This document shows, piece by piece, positions 36,452-43,879 of a stretch of DNA of 64,000 nt (position 1 is its first letter; each line of letters begins with the position of its first letter). The translations under genes and the position numbers were made by a program. Where the stretch lies: assembly GCA_937926205.1 (NCBI GenBank), contig CALEYL010000018.1, forward strand, positions 1 to 64,000, written 5' to 3'. The notes below the pieces were generated by a model that saw only the letters and a list, made by a program, of their open reading frames with translations, was not told the DNA's origin and searched no databases. The stretch comes from an uncultured Saprospiraceae bacterium. Its GTDB lineage: Bacteria > Bacteroidota > Bacteroidia > Chitinophagales > Saprospiraceae.

Positions 36452-36544
36452 GGCCATCCGAAGATGGCCTTTTCCTAGTCGGGGCACCAGGATTAGCTGG
36501 GACCCTCCCGCACCAGTGCGGGGTGCACTACCGATCTGCGCACA
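36452..36544 (-). pseudogene. tRNA-Pro-like relic 1 plus UUCG terminator hairpin
   Basis: 36480-36544 resembles the 3' part of tRNA-Pro on the minus strand: acceptor 3' strand, T-arm (damaged in this copy), a CCCGCAC/GTGCGGG stem in the anticodon-arm place and a D-arm-like stem. The 5' acceptor strand is missing. It is followed on the minus strand by GGCCATC-TTCG-GATGGCC and a T-run (36452-36469 and beyond). Confidence 0.65.
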
Positions 36545-36568
36545 AAGGAATTTCCCTAAAACAAAAAA

Positions 36569-36664
36569 GGCCATCCGAAGATGGCCTTTCCTAAGTCGGG
36601 GCACCAGGATTTGAATCTGTGACCCTCCCGCACCGGTGCGGGGTGCACTATCGATCTGTGCACA
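36569..36664 (-). pseudogene. tRNA-Pro-like relic 2 plus UUCG terminator hairpin
   Basis: Same unit as relic 1, 117 bp further on. The relic is 36597-36664, with hairpin arms 36569-36575 and 36580-36586. The T-arm reads ggatttgaatct, one change from the intact tRNA. The 5' acceptor strand is missing. Confidence 0.65.
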
Positions 36665-36681
36665 AGACATAAAACAAAAAA

Positions 36682-36777
36682 GGCCATCCGAAGATGGCCT
36701 TTTTTTAGTCGGGGCACCAGGATTTGAACCTGGGGCCCTCCCGCACCAGTGCGGGGTGCACTATCGATCTGTGCACA
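36682..36777 (-). pseudogene. tRNA-Pro-like relic 3 plus UUCG terminator hairpin
   Basis: The best-preserved unit, 113 bp after relic 2. The relic is 36710-36777, with T-arm and acceptor 3' strand identical to the intact tRNA-Pro (cggggcaccaggatttgaac). The D-arm-like GTGCAC...GTGCAC and the GC-rich anticodon-arm stem differ from tRNA-Pro but can still pair. The 5' acceptor strand is absent, so it cannot be a normal tRNA. Hairpin arms are 36682-36688 and 36693-36699. Confidence 0.68.
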
Positions 36778-36789
36778 AAAGATTTTTCT

Positions 36790-36822
36790 AAAAAAAGAAA
36801 AGACTGTCCATTTGGACAGTCT
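36790..36822 (-). terminator. Terminator downstream of tRNA-Pro
   Basis: AGACTGTCC (36801-36809) and GGACAGTCT (36814-36822) pair perfectly. On the minus strand the stem is followed by TTTCTTTTTTT. Confidence 0.88.
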
Positions 36823-36829
36823 TTCTATG

Positions 36830-36903
36830 TCGGGGCACCAGGATTTGAACCTGGGACCCCCTGCTCCCAAAGCAGGTGCGCTACCGAGCTGCGCTACGCC
36901 CCG
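36830..36903 (-). tRNA. tRNA-Pro (TGG anticodon)
   Basis: The 74-nt minus-strand cloverleaf has acceptor stem CGGGGCG/TGCCCCG plus discriminator A, D-arm GCGC...GCGC, anticodon arm CCTGC-TTTGGGA-GCAGG with TGG at 36867-36869, and T-arm CCAGG-TTCAAAT-CCTGG. CCA is not encoded. It is the intact copy at the end of the relic array. Confidence 0.95.
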
Positions 36904-36934
36904 AATTGTGCGTGTTTATTGAGGTTTTACATCG

Positions 36935-37023
36935 CGGTGAAGGCGGGATTCGAACCCGCGGTACCCCTTGCAGAGTACGTCGGTTTAGCAAACCGGTGGA
37001 TTCAGCCACTCTCCCACTTCACC
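36935..37023 (-). tRNA. tRNA-Ser (GCT anticodon)
   Basis: The 89-nt minus-strand tRNA has acceptor GGTGAAG/CTTCACC, a long variable arm (GTACTCTGCAAGGGGTAC) as in class II tRNAs, anticodon loop TTGCTAA with GCT at 36987-36989, and T-arm CGGGTTCGAATCCCG. It lies 31 bp upstream of tRNA-Pro and is probably co-transcribed. Confidence 0.95.
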
Positions 37024-37116
37024 CGGTGAATTGCCTTTTTCCAAAAGCGAACGCAAAGATACACATCACAATGGTATTTGCAAGCAGTGCATCATAATAA
37101 TTTGCAGGGTTAACAT

Positions 37117-37149
37117 AAAAAAGCGAGGGAAAAGTTCCTTCGCTTTTTT
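37117..37149 (-). terminator. Bidirectional-looking terminator after dnaA
   Basis: AAAAAAGCGA (37117-37126) and TCGCTTTTTT (37140-37149) form the stem. On the minus strand the A/T-rich arm acts as the T-run, ending dnaA transcription before the tRNA genes. Confidence 0.8.
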
Positions 37150-37183
37150 AACAGCTTGAAAATCAGAACGGGGTAGGGGACGC

Positions 37184-38641
37184 CTACTTATCGTTCAGAC
37201 TCATTTTTATTTTCTTTTCCAGATCCGTGACGGTGTCTTTGAAGATGGCGTCGGTTTCCATCAGGTCCTGAACCGTTTTACAGGAATAGATCACGGTGCT
37301 GTGGTCGCGGCCGCCAAACATTTCTCCGATGCTTTTCAAAGACTTATCGGTCAGCTTTTTGGCTAAGAACATCGACAATTGCCGGGCGATGACGATGGAG
37401 CGTTTCCGCGTTTTGCCCTGGAGTTTGTCGAGGCTGACGCTGAAATGGTCGGCAACCAGCTTCTGAATGAAATCCAGCGTGATCTCTTTATTGATCTGCG
37501 ACACAAAGTTGCGGATCACTTCTTTGGCCAGCTCGATGTCTATTTCCCGGCGGTTGAGCGAAGACTGGGCGATCAGCGACACCAGCACGCCTTCCAGTTC
37601 CCGGATGTTGTTCTGGATGTTGTAACAGATGAATTCGACCACATTCGGCGGAATTTCCACGCCTTCGCGGTTCATCTTCGATTCCAGAATGGCCATGCGC
37701 GTTTCGAGATCGGGCGCCTGAAGGTCGGCAGACAAGCCCCATTTGAAACGGGAGATGAGCCGTTCTTCCACGCCTTCCATGTCTTTTGGCGGCCGGTCGG
37801 AGGTCAGGATGATCTGGCGACCGTTTTGGTGCAACTGATTGAATATATGGAAGAATATTTCCTGGGTCTTTTGCTTGTTGGCCAAAAACTGGATGTCATC
37901 CACAATCAGCACCTCGACCGTCTGATAAAAATTGATGAAATCGTTAACGGCGTTGTTTTTGATGGACTGTATGATCTGGCCGGTAAATTTCTCCGAAGAA
38001 ACGTACAGCACCGATTTATTTGGAAACTTGTCAAGGATGTCGTTGCCGATGGCGTGGGCAAGGTGCGTCTTCCCCAACCCCACATCGCCGAAAATGACGA
38101 GGGGGTTAAATGAAGTGCCTCCCGGCTTTTTGGCAATAGCCAACCCCGCAGAACGCGCCAGACGGTTGCAATCACCTTCAATAAAATTATCAAAAGTATA
38201 GTTGGTGTTCAGGTTTGGATCAATTCTCAGTTTTTTGATACCCGGAATAACAAACGGGTTCTTGATATTCTCCATATCAATCATTCCCGGAGCATAGTGC
38301 TCTCCGTTTTTCGGCGAGGCGCCATTGCCGTTGCCGTTACCATTGCTGCTGCCCGTGCTCAGAGCCCTCGCGCTGTCATTAACGGAAGCGCCCATCAGGA
38401 TCTGGTACTCCAGCCGACCACGGTCACCCAGTTCTTTCCGAATGGTTGATTTCAACAACGAAACGTAGTGTTCCTCCAGCCACTCGTAAAAAAACTTGTT
38501 TGGCACCTGAATGGTAAGGGCATTACCATCGAGGCGTACAGACCGGATTGGTTCGAACCAGGTTCTGAAGCTCTGTTGATTTACACTCTTGCGAATGGCG
38601 TGCAGACAACTATCCCACACTGTAGCATGATCCTTTATCAT
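37184..38641 (-). CDS. dnaA: Chromosomal replication initiator DnaA
   Basis: The ATG at 38641 gives 485 residues starting MIKDHATVWDSCLHAIRKS, the normal N-terminal domain I; the ORF extension to 38683 is not family-like. Domain II is short and low-complexity (STGSSNGNGNGNGASPKNG). The AAA+ domain has GDVGLGKTHLAHAIG, Walker B VEVLIVDDIQFL and the arginine-finger region EERLISRFKWG. Domain IV ends with the DnaA-box-binding motif GGRDHSTVIYSC. It binds origin DNA and opens it for replication. I searched the flanks and saw no cluster of TTATCCACA-like boxes, so oriC is not called here. Confidence 0.97.
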   Translation of the reverse strand: MIKDHATVWDSCLHAIRKSVNQQSFRTWFEPIRSVRLDGNALTIQVPNKFFYEWLEEHYVSLLKSTIRKELGDRGRLEYQILMGASVNDSARALSTGSSNGNGNGNGASPKNGEHYAPGMIDMENIKNPFVIPGIKKLRIDPNLNTNYTFDNFIEGDCNRLARSAGLAIAKKPGGTSFNPLVIFGDVGLGKTHLAHAIGNDILDKFPNKSVLYVSSEKFTGQIIQSIKNNAVNDFINFYQTVEVLIVDDIQFLANKQKTQEIFFHIFNQLHQNGRQIILTSDRPPKDMEGVEERLISRFKWGLSADLQAPDLETRMAILESKMNREGVEIPPNVVEFICYNIQNNIRELEGVLVSLIAQSSLNRREIDIELAKEVIRNFVSQINKEITLDFIQKLVADHFSVSLDKLQGKTRKRSIVIARQLSMFLAKKLTDKSLKSIGEMFGGRDHSTVIYSCKTVQDLMETDAIFKDTVTDLEKKIKMSLNDK

Positions 38642-39100
38642 TGCACAGACAACTAAAAAAATGAAAAAATAACCTTTACGCAATAGAGTATCAGTAAGTC
38701 GGAACGTTACAAACCGACTTTCGCCTTTCAGAAGGGCTTAAAAAATATCGCTAATTTGAACTCCCCATTTAATCTCCTTTCGGTAGGAGCGGGCTACAAA
38801 GATGAGCTAAAAAATTCAAAATCGAAAGGTAAAACTGACCTTTTTTAGACATTTTTTTTTCGATAAACCAAGTATCAGCGACTTGTTGAAACAAAGCAGA
38901 TTGTCAGCAAAAAGGGGAACTTTTTGGAGATCAACCCTTTAGGGTATGGGTATGAATTACTATTAGAATCTCCTGCCATATAATGTTGACATCGTTTTGC
39001 CATTTTCACCAAAAAAGAAACAAATGCGTGATGTATCTTTGGGAATATGGTACGTTATCCTTTAACCTGTTTTTTTTAACCGACTAAGCAACATGCCACT
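38642..39100. other. Intergenic region between divergent dnaA and adaptor genes
   Basis: About 460 bp with no gene. It must contain both divergent promoters. On the plus strand TATCTTTG (39034-39041) matches the TAnnTTTG box, 60 bp before the adaptor ATG, but no good -33 element precedes it. On the minus strand CATCTTTG (38797-38804) is a one-mismatch candidate for dnaA. No DnaA-box cluster was seen. Confidence 0.5.
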
Positions 39101-40492
39101 ATGGGGAGCAAAAAAATACTGGGAATTGCGATTATATTGTTAGCAACACTGCTGGGAGTTTGGCAATTTTGGCCAAAAGAAGACATGGCGGGGCAAAGTA
39201 ATCTGTTGACCACCGTCAAACGAGGCCGTTTTCACGTCAATGTAACGGCTACCGGCGAACTGAATGCAAAGCGTTCCGTAAAGATAAAAGCGCCTCAGGG
39301 CATGCGGATGGCCGAAATTTATGAAACCACCGTTTCAGATTTGGTGCGGGAAGGCACCATCGTTAAAGAAGGCGATTATGTCGCCACCCTCGACCGAACA
39401 GAGCTGGCCAACAAGATCAGCAACCTGCAAACGGAGATGGAAAAAATTCAAACCCAGCTCGAACAGGCAAAAATTGATACGGCCATCGAACTTCGCGGCA
39501 TGCGCGACGAACTGGTCAATATGGGATTTTTGAAGAAAGAAAAACTCCTGTACCTTGATCAAAGCCGCTACGAACCACAATCGGTCATCCAGCAGGCCCA
39601 GCTCGACCTGGAGCGCACTGAACGCGACTATGGCCAGTTGCTGCTCAAATACGACCTGAAGAAACAACAGGCGGTTGCTAAAATTCAGGAGATCAATGCC
39701 CTTCAAAAGCAAAATCAAATGCAAATGACCATACTGAGCCAACTCTCCGGTGAATTTACCATCATGGCTCCAAAATCAGGCATGGTCATTTATGCCCGCG
39801 GCTGGGGCGGCAAGGTGGAACCCGGCTCCCGCATTTCGGCCTGGGACCCGGTGGTGGCGGAATTGCCCGACCTTACCGACATGATCTCTAAGACGTATGT
39901 GAACGAAGTAGACATCAGCCGGGTAAAAACCGGACAGGATGTGAAACTGAAAGTGGATGCTTTTCCGGACCGCGAATATACCGGCAAAGTCATTAAAGTG
40001 GCCAACATCGGGGAACAGCTTCGCGGATACGACGCAAAAGTATTCGAAGTGGTGGTTCAGGTTAATGAACTGGACTCCATCCTCCGGCCAGCGATGTCCA
40101 CCAGCAACGAAATCCTGACCGATACTTATGAAGATGTGGTGTATGTTCCCATTGAAGCCATTCAAACCGACAGTTTGAGTTATGTTTTTGTGGAAAAAAA
40201 TGGCAAAGTCGTTCGCCGGGAAGTCATCACAGGAATCAGCAACTCGGATGAAATTATCATAGAACACGGTTTGGCTGAAGGTGAAAAAATCTATCTCACC
40301 ATTCCCCCTGATGCCTTAGATGCGCCGTTTGAACCCATTGCTGCCGACGTCAAAAAATCCATACGCGAAAAACTGGAAGCAGATCGCATCGCCCGGGAAG
40401 AACGGGCAAAAGAACGGATGAAGACCGTCGAAAACATAGATATACCTTCTGAAAGCGGCGGAGGCGAAGGCATGTTTATCATCATGGATTAG
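39101..40492 (+). CDS. Membrane fusion protein of an ABC-type efflux system (MacA-like)
   Basis: This 463-residue periplasmic adaptor has an N-terminal membrane anchor (GIAIILLATLLGVWQFW), a lipoyl half (FHVNVTATGELNAKRSVKIK), a long coiled-coil hairpin at about 105-215, the return strand FTIMAPKSGMVIYARGWGGK and a beta-barrel (DVKLKVDAFPDREYTGKV). It ends in a charged tail. It is followed after 9 bp by a MacB-type permease, so it serves an ABC exporter. No ATPase is encoded next to it. Confidence 0.92.
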   Translation: MGSKKILGIAIILLATLLGVWQFWPKEDMAGQSNLLTTVKRGRFHVNVTATGELNAKRSVKIKAPQGMRMAEIYETTVSDLVREGTIVKEGDYVATLDRTELANKISNLQTEMEKIQTQLEQAKIDTAIELRGMRDELVNMGFLKKEKLLYLDQSRYEPQSVIQQAQLDLERTERDYGQLLLKYDLKKQQAVAKIQEINALQKQNQMQMTILSQLSGEFTIMAPKSGMVIYARGWGGKVEPGSRISAWDPVVAELPDLTDMISKTYVNEVDISRVKTGQDVKLKVDAFPDREYTGKVIKVANIGEQLRGYDAKVFEVVVQVNELDSILRPAMSTSNEILTDTYEDVVYVPIEAIQTDSLSYVFVEKNGKVVRREVITGISNSDEIIIEHGLAEGEKIYLTIPPDALDAPFEPIAADVKKSIREKLEADRIAREERAKERMKTVENIDIPSESGGGEGMFIIMD

Positions 40493-40501
40493 AAAAACGA
40501 T

Positions 40502-41848
40502 ATGATGAACCGGATTCTATTTCACCTGAGGCTGGCTTTGGAAGGCATTAACGGAAACAAACTTCGGTCGTTTTTGACGGCGCTGGGTATTGTATTCGGA
40601 GTAGGCGCTGTGATTGCAATGCTTGCCATTGGAACCGGAGCGAAACAAGCCATTCTTGAGCAGATGAAACTCATCGGCGCCAACAACATCATCATCAAAT
40701 CTGTCATTCCGTCCGACAAAGAGGAAGAGAATGCAAAATCGGGCCAGAGTACGGCCGGAACCAACAACAATAACAACAACAAGGACAAACGCCCGTGGTC
40801 GCCGGGCCTGACGCTTGACGACCTCGAAGGCATAGCAAACGTCGTGCCGACGATTGAAAAGATCAGTCCGGAAATTGTTGTACCGGTCAGCGTCATCCAG
40901 TCGGGGCGCCTCGAAAAATCGCGCTGCGTGGGCGTCACCAACGCTTTTTTTGACTTGAATCAGCTTCGGGTGGAACAAGGCGCCAGGTTCAGCCAGGGGC
41001 AGATAGATGCCGGTAAACCGGTTTGCATCATTGGCAGGAACCTTCAAACCCGTTTCTTTGGTGCAGAAGATGCCCTGGGAAAACAGATCAAGTGCGGTCA
41101 AAACTGGTTTACGGTAGTCGGCGTTCTCCAAAAACGGGTCGCCAGTGAAGAAAGCCTCAAAAGCCTGGGCATTCGCGATTACAACGATGATGTCTACATT
41201 CCGGTAACGACGGTATTGCTCCGATTCAACAACCGTGCCCTGGTTACTAAAAAAGATGTGGGCAGGGGTGGGAACGCTAACAATGAGGACAATAACTACC
41301 ACCAGCTCGACCGGGCAATCGTGCAGGTGAACGCTTCAGAAAATCTGCGCGCCTCAGCTGATGTCATTGCCCGCATCCTCAAACGCAGACACCAGGATGT
41401 GCTTGATTTTGAAATTGAAGTCCCCGAGTTGTTGCTGGAACAGGAACAAAATACGCAGGAGACTTTCAACCTCGTACTGGCTGTCATTGCCGGTATTTCC
41501 CTGCTTGTCGGAGGCATCGGCATCATGAACATCATGCTGGCTTCTGTGCTGGAACGCATCAAAGAAATCGGACTCCGGCGTTCGCTTGGGGCAACCCGGC
41601 GCGACATCATTTTCCAGTTTTTGCTGGAAGCCATTCTCATCAGTCTTTTTGGCGGATTTATCGGGGTTGTTCTGGGGATTGCATCGGCGCGGCTGATTGC
41701 CTCCCAGGCTAATATTCCAACGGTCATTTCCGCGTGGTCTATCGTACTGGCTTTTGGCGTTGCTACCGTTGTCGGCATTGTATTCGGGTTGTTTCCGGCT
41801 CGAAAAGCAGCCATACAGGATCCGATTAAGGCTTTGCGGACGGAGTAG
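40502..41848 (+). CDS. MacB/FtsX-type ABC transporter permease
   Basis: This 448-residue protein has the FtsX layout: TM1 with LRSFLTALGIVFGVGAVIAMLAIG (quoted in part), a periplasmic MacB-like core of about 230 residues and three C-terminal membrane helices, including GGIGIMNIMLASVLERIKEIGLRRSLG (in parts) and the final ARKAAIQDPIKALRTE. The periplasmic core begins with a low-complexity linker (NNNNNNKDK). It couples ATP hydrolysis in a separate MacB-like ATPase to work in the periplasm. That ATPase gene is absent from the window. Operon with the adaptor. Confidence 0.93.
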   Translation: MMNRILFHLRLALEGINGNKLRSFLTALGIVFGVGAVIAMLAIGTGAKQAILEQMKLIGANNIIIKSVIPSDKEEENAKSGQSTAGTNNNNNNKDKRPWSPGLTLDDLEGIANVVPTIEKISPEIVVPVSVIQSGRLEKSRCVGVTNAFFDLNQLRVEQGARFSQGQIDAGKPVCIIGRNLQTRFFGAEDALGKQIKCGQNWFTVVGVLQKRVASEESLKSLGIRDYNDDVYIPVTTVLLRFNNRALVTKKDVGRGGNANNEDNNYHQLDRAIVQVNASENLRASADVIARILKRRHQDVLDFEIEVPELLLEQEQNTQETFNLVLAVIAGISLLVGGIGIMNIMLASVLERIKEIGLRRSLGATRRDIIFQFLLEAILISLFGGFIGVVLGIASARLIASQANIPTVISAWSIVLAFGVATVVGIVFGLFPARKAAIQDPIKALRTE

Positions 41849-41932
41849 TGCATTGAGCTTTACCTGTCAACCGCGAACCGAACTCAGACAAAGAATATTC
41901 GAACGGGTACGACATAAATAATAAAACAGATA

Positions 41933-43417
41933 ATGGAGCCGGATTATCAGACAGGCATCATTGGCGCGGGTTTTGGCGGCATTATTGCTGCCTTGAAGTT
42001 ATTAGAAGCCGGACGCAAGTCTTTTGTTTTGTTTGAACGCGCGCATGAAATCGGCGGAACCTGGCGCGACAATACCTATCCGGGGTGCGCCTGTGACATT
42101 CCGTCCGTTTTATATTCCATCAGTGCTGAACCCAACCCGAACCGAAGCAGGCGTTATTCCCCACAACCCGAAATATTGGCTTATCTGAAAAGCGTCGTAG
42201 CCAAACACCAGTTGGAGCAATACCTTCGCTTTGATTCAGAAATCATCGACCTTGAATACGAGGAGCAAAATGGTTTTTGGAAACTCCGCGACCGGCATGG
42301 GCGCAGCACCACAGTCCGTGCGGTTATCCTTGCGCTGGGACCATTTCAAAAACCCAGCCTGCCGAACCTCAGCGGCATGGAAACATTTCAGGGCAAAATC
42401 GTCCACTCAGCAAAATGGGACAATAACCTTAATATAAAGGAGCAACGCGTGGCTGTCATCGGAACCGGCGCAAGCGGCATCCAGATTGTACCGGCAATTG
42501 CTCCTGAAGTTGCCCATTTGACCGTTTTTCAACGCACGCCAAGCTGGATTTCTGATCGCTACGACACGGAAGTTTCCGCATTGGCACAGCAAATTTTTCG
42601 TAAACTGCCCCTCCTTCAGCACTTTTTGAGGAAGGCCTGGTACCGGTTTTTGGAATATCGGGGAGGTTTGTTTTTTGGTAAAACGGGACGCTACCGGTTT
42701 TTCGAGAAATTGTGCCTGAAAAAATTGGAACGGGAAGTGTCTGATCCGGAAGTCCGCCGCAAACTGACGCCCAACTACGCCATGGGTTGCAAACGCATTG
42801 TCGTTTCCGACGACTATCTGCCTGCCTTTAACCGCCCCAATGTATCGTTGGAAAGCTCCGGGATCGACCGGATTACACCCCGCGGCATCCTGACCAAAGA
42901 AGGTGTTGAAATCCCTTTTGACCTGCTGATTTTTGCAACAGGTTTTGAAGTGATTGACTATAACAGCATGAAAATCAAAGGTAAAAGTGGCCGTGAATTG
43001 TACAAAGAATGGAAACAATCTGGCATCTCCGCTTACAAAGGTACCGTGGTTTCCGGTTATCCGAATTTCTTCACTTTGCTGGGGCCAAATTCGGGTTTTG
43101 GGCACAATTCTGTGCTACTGGCGATGGAGGCACAAATGGAATATGTTCTGCAATACCTCCGCCAACTGGATCAATTGGGGCGACAAGCGGCACTGGATCT
43201 GAACCCTGAAATTCAGCGCCGCTACAATGAAACGATGCAACAAAAATTCAAAGGGACTGTCTGGGCGTCGGGGTGTCGTAGTTGGTACCTCGATGAACAT
43301 GGAAGAAATCCGGTCATTTATCCCGGACTGATGGATGATTTCAGAAAAGAAACTCAGTCTTTTGAACCACGGGACTATGAGGTGGTTAACGCCGATGCCC
43401 CCCATGTCATGGTCTGA
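41933..43417 (+). CDS. Baeyer-Villiger-type flavin monooxygenase
   Basis: This 494-residue flavoprotein has the FAD Rossmann motif GAGFGG (11-16), GGTWRDNTYPGCACDIPS with the active-site-lining region, the BVMO fingerprint FQGKIVHSAKWD (152-163) and the NADPH motif GTGASG (177-182). Family members insert oxygen next to ketones or oxidise heteroatoms using NADPH and O2. The substrate is unknown. It lies upstream of the tyrosinase-LodA cluster but is separated by 462 bp, so a functional link is only possible. Confidence 0.9.
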   Translation: MEPDYQTGIIGAGFGGIIAALKLLEAGRKSFVLFERAHEIGGTWRDNTYPGCACDIPSVLYSISAEPNPNRSRRYSPQPEILAYLKSVVAKHQLEQYLRFDSEIIDLEYEEQNGFWKLRDRHGRSTTVRAVILALGPFQKPSLPNLSGMETFQGKIVHSAKWDNNLNIKEQRVAVIGTGASGIQIVPAIAPEVAHLTVFQRTPSWISDRYDTEVSALAQQIFRKLPLLQHFLRKAWYRFLEYRGGLFFGKTGRYRFFEKLCLKKLEREVSDPEVRRKLTPNYAMGCKRIVVSDDYLPAFNRPNVSLESSGIDRITPRGILTKEGVEIPFDLLIFATGFEVIDYNSMKIKGKSGRELYKEWKQSGISAYKGTVVSGYPNFFTLLGPNSGFGHNSVLLAMEAQMEYVLQYLRQLDQLGRQAALDLNPEIQRRYNETMQQKFKGTVWASGCRSWYLDEHGRNPVIYPGLMDDFRKETQSFEPRDYEVVNADAPHVMV

Positions 43418-43879
43418 TGTTTTGCTGATAAAACAAACTGATTACACCTACTCAGGCAGGTACTTATACCCGTTTTAAATAAGGGGTATTTGTACGCATA
43501 ATTGAAAAACAGGGTTGCCGTAAATTTGCGAAAAGGGGCGAAAAAAAATATGATTTATTTACCATGCATTCTCGGTTTCGCGAATTTTTTGATACATTTA
43601 CAGCATAACAATAGTTATTGATCCCGCATCTCAGTGCAGTTGAATAGATGCCTGAAAACAAAAAACACATTTCAGGGCCTACTGCAATCTTTTCGTGCTC
43701 TTCCGCTCCTCAGCCAGAAAGCCTTACAAGGAAAGATGTCGGGTTCCGTTAATGGAATCTGAACACCTGCTTTCAGTTTTTTTCGCGACGCTCCTTTGCA
43801 CTGCATATGATTGCTGCATGATTTATTGATTATGTGGCAGTAACAGACTACCCATTTTTGAAAATAACAAGATTCCATT
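43418..43879 (+). promoter_or_regulatory. Intergenic region with candidate promoter of the oxidase cluster
   Basis: No gene was found. TTG at 43502-43504, a 16-bp spacer and TAAATTTG at 43521-43528 resemble the Bacteroidota promoter. If used, it would leave a 350-nt untranslated leader before the tyrosinase gene, which could carry a control element, but I saw no recognisable riboswitch. Confidence 0.45.

Noticed and set aside
36710..36777. Functional tRNA in relic 3
   Set aside because: The 5' acceptor strand is missing and the anticodon arm is a continuous GC-rich stem.
36193..37097. ORFs of 60-133 residues over the tRNA and relic array
   Set aside because: They are translations of tRNA sequence and terminator hairpins; their repeated motifs come from the repeated RNA units.
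38642..39100. oriC next to dnaA
   Set aside because: No cluster of TTATCCACA-like boxes or clear unwinding element was seen on either side of dnaA.
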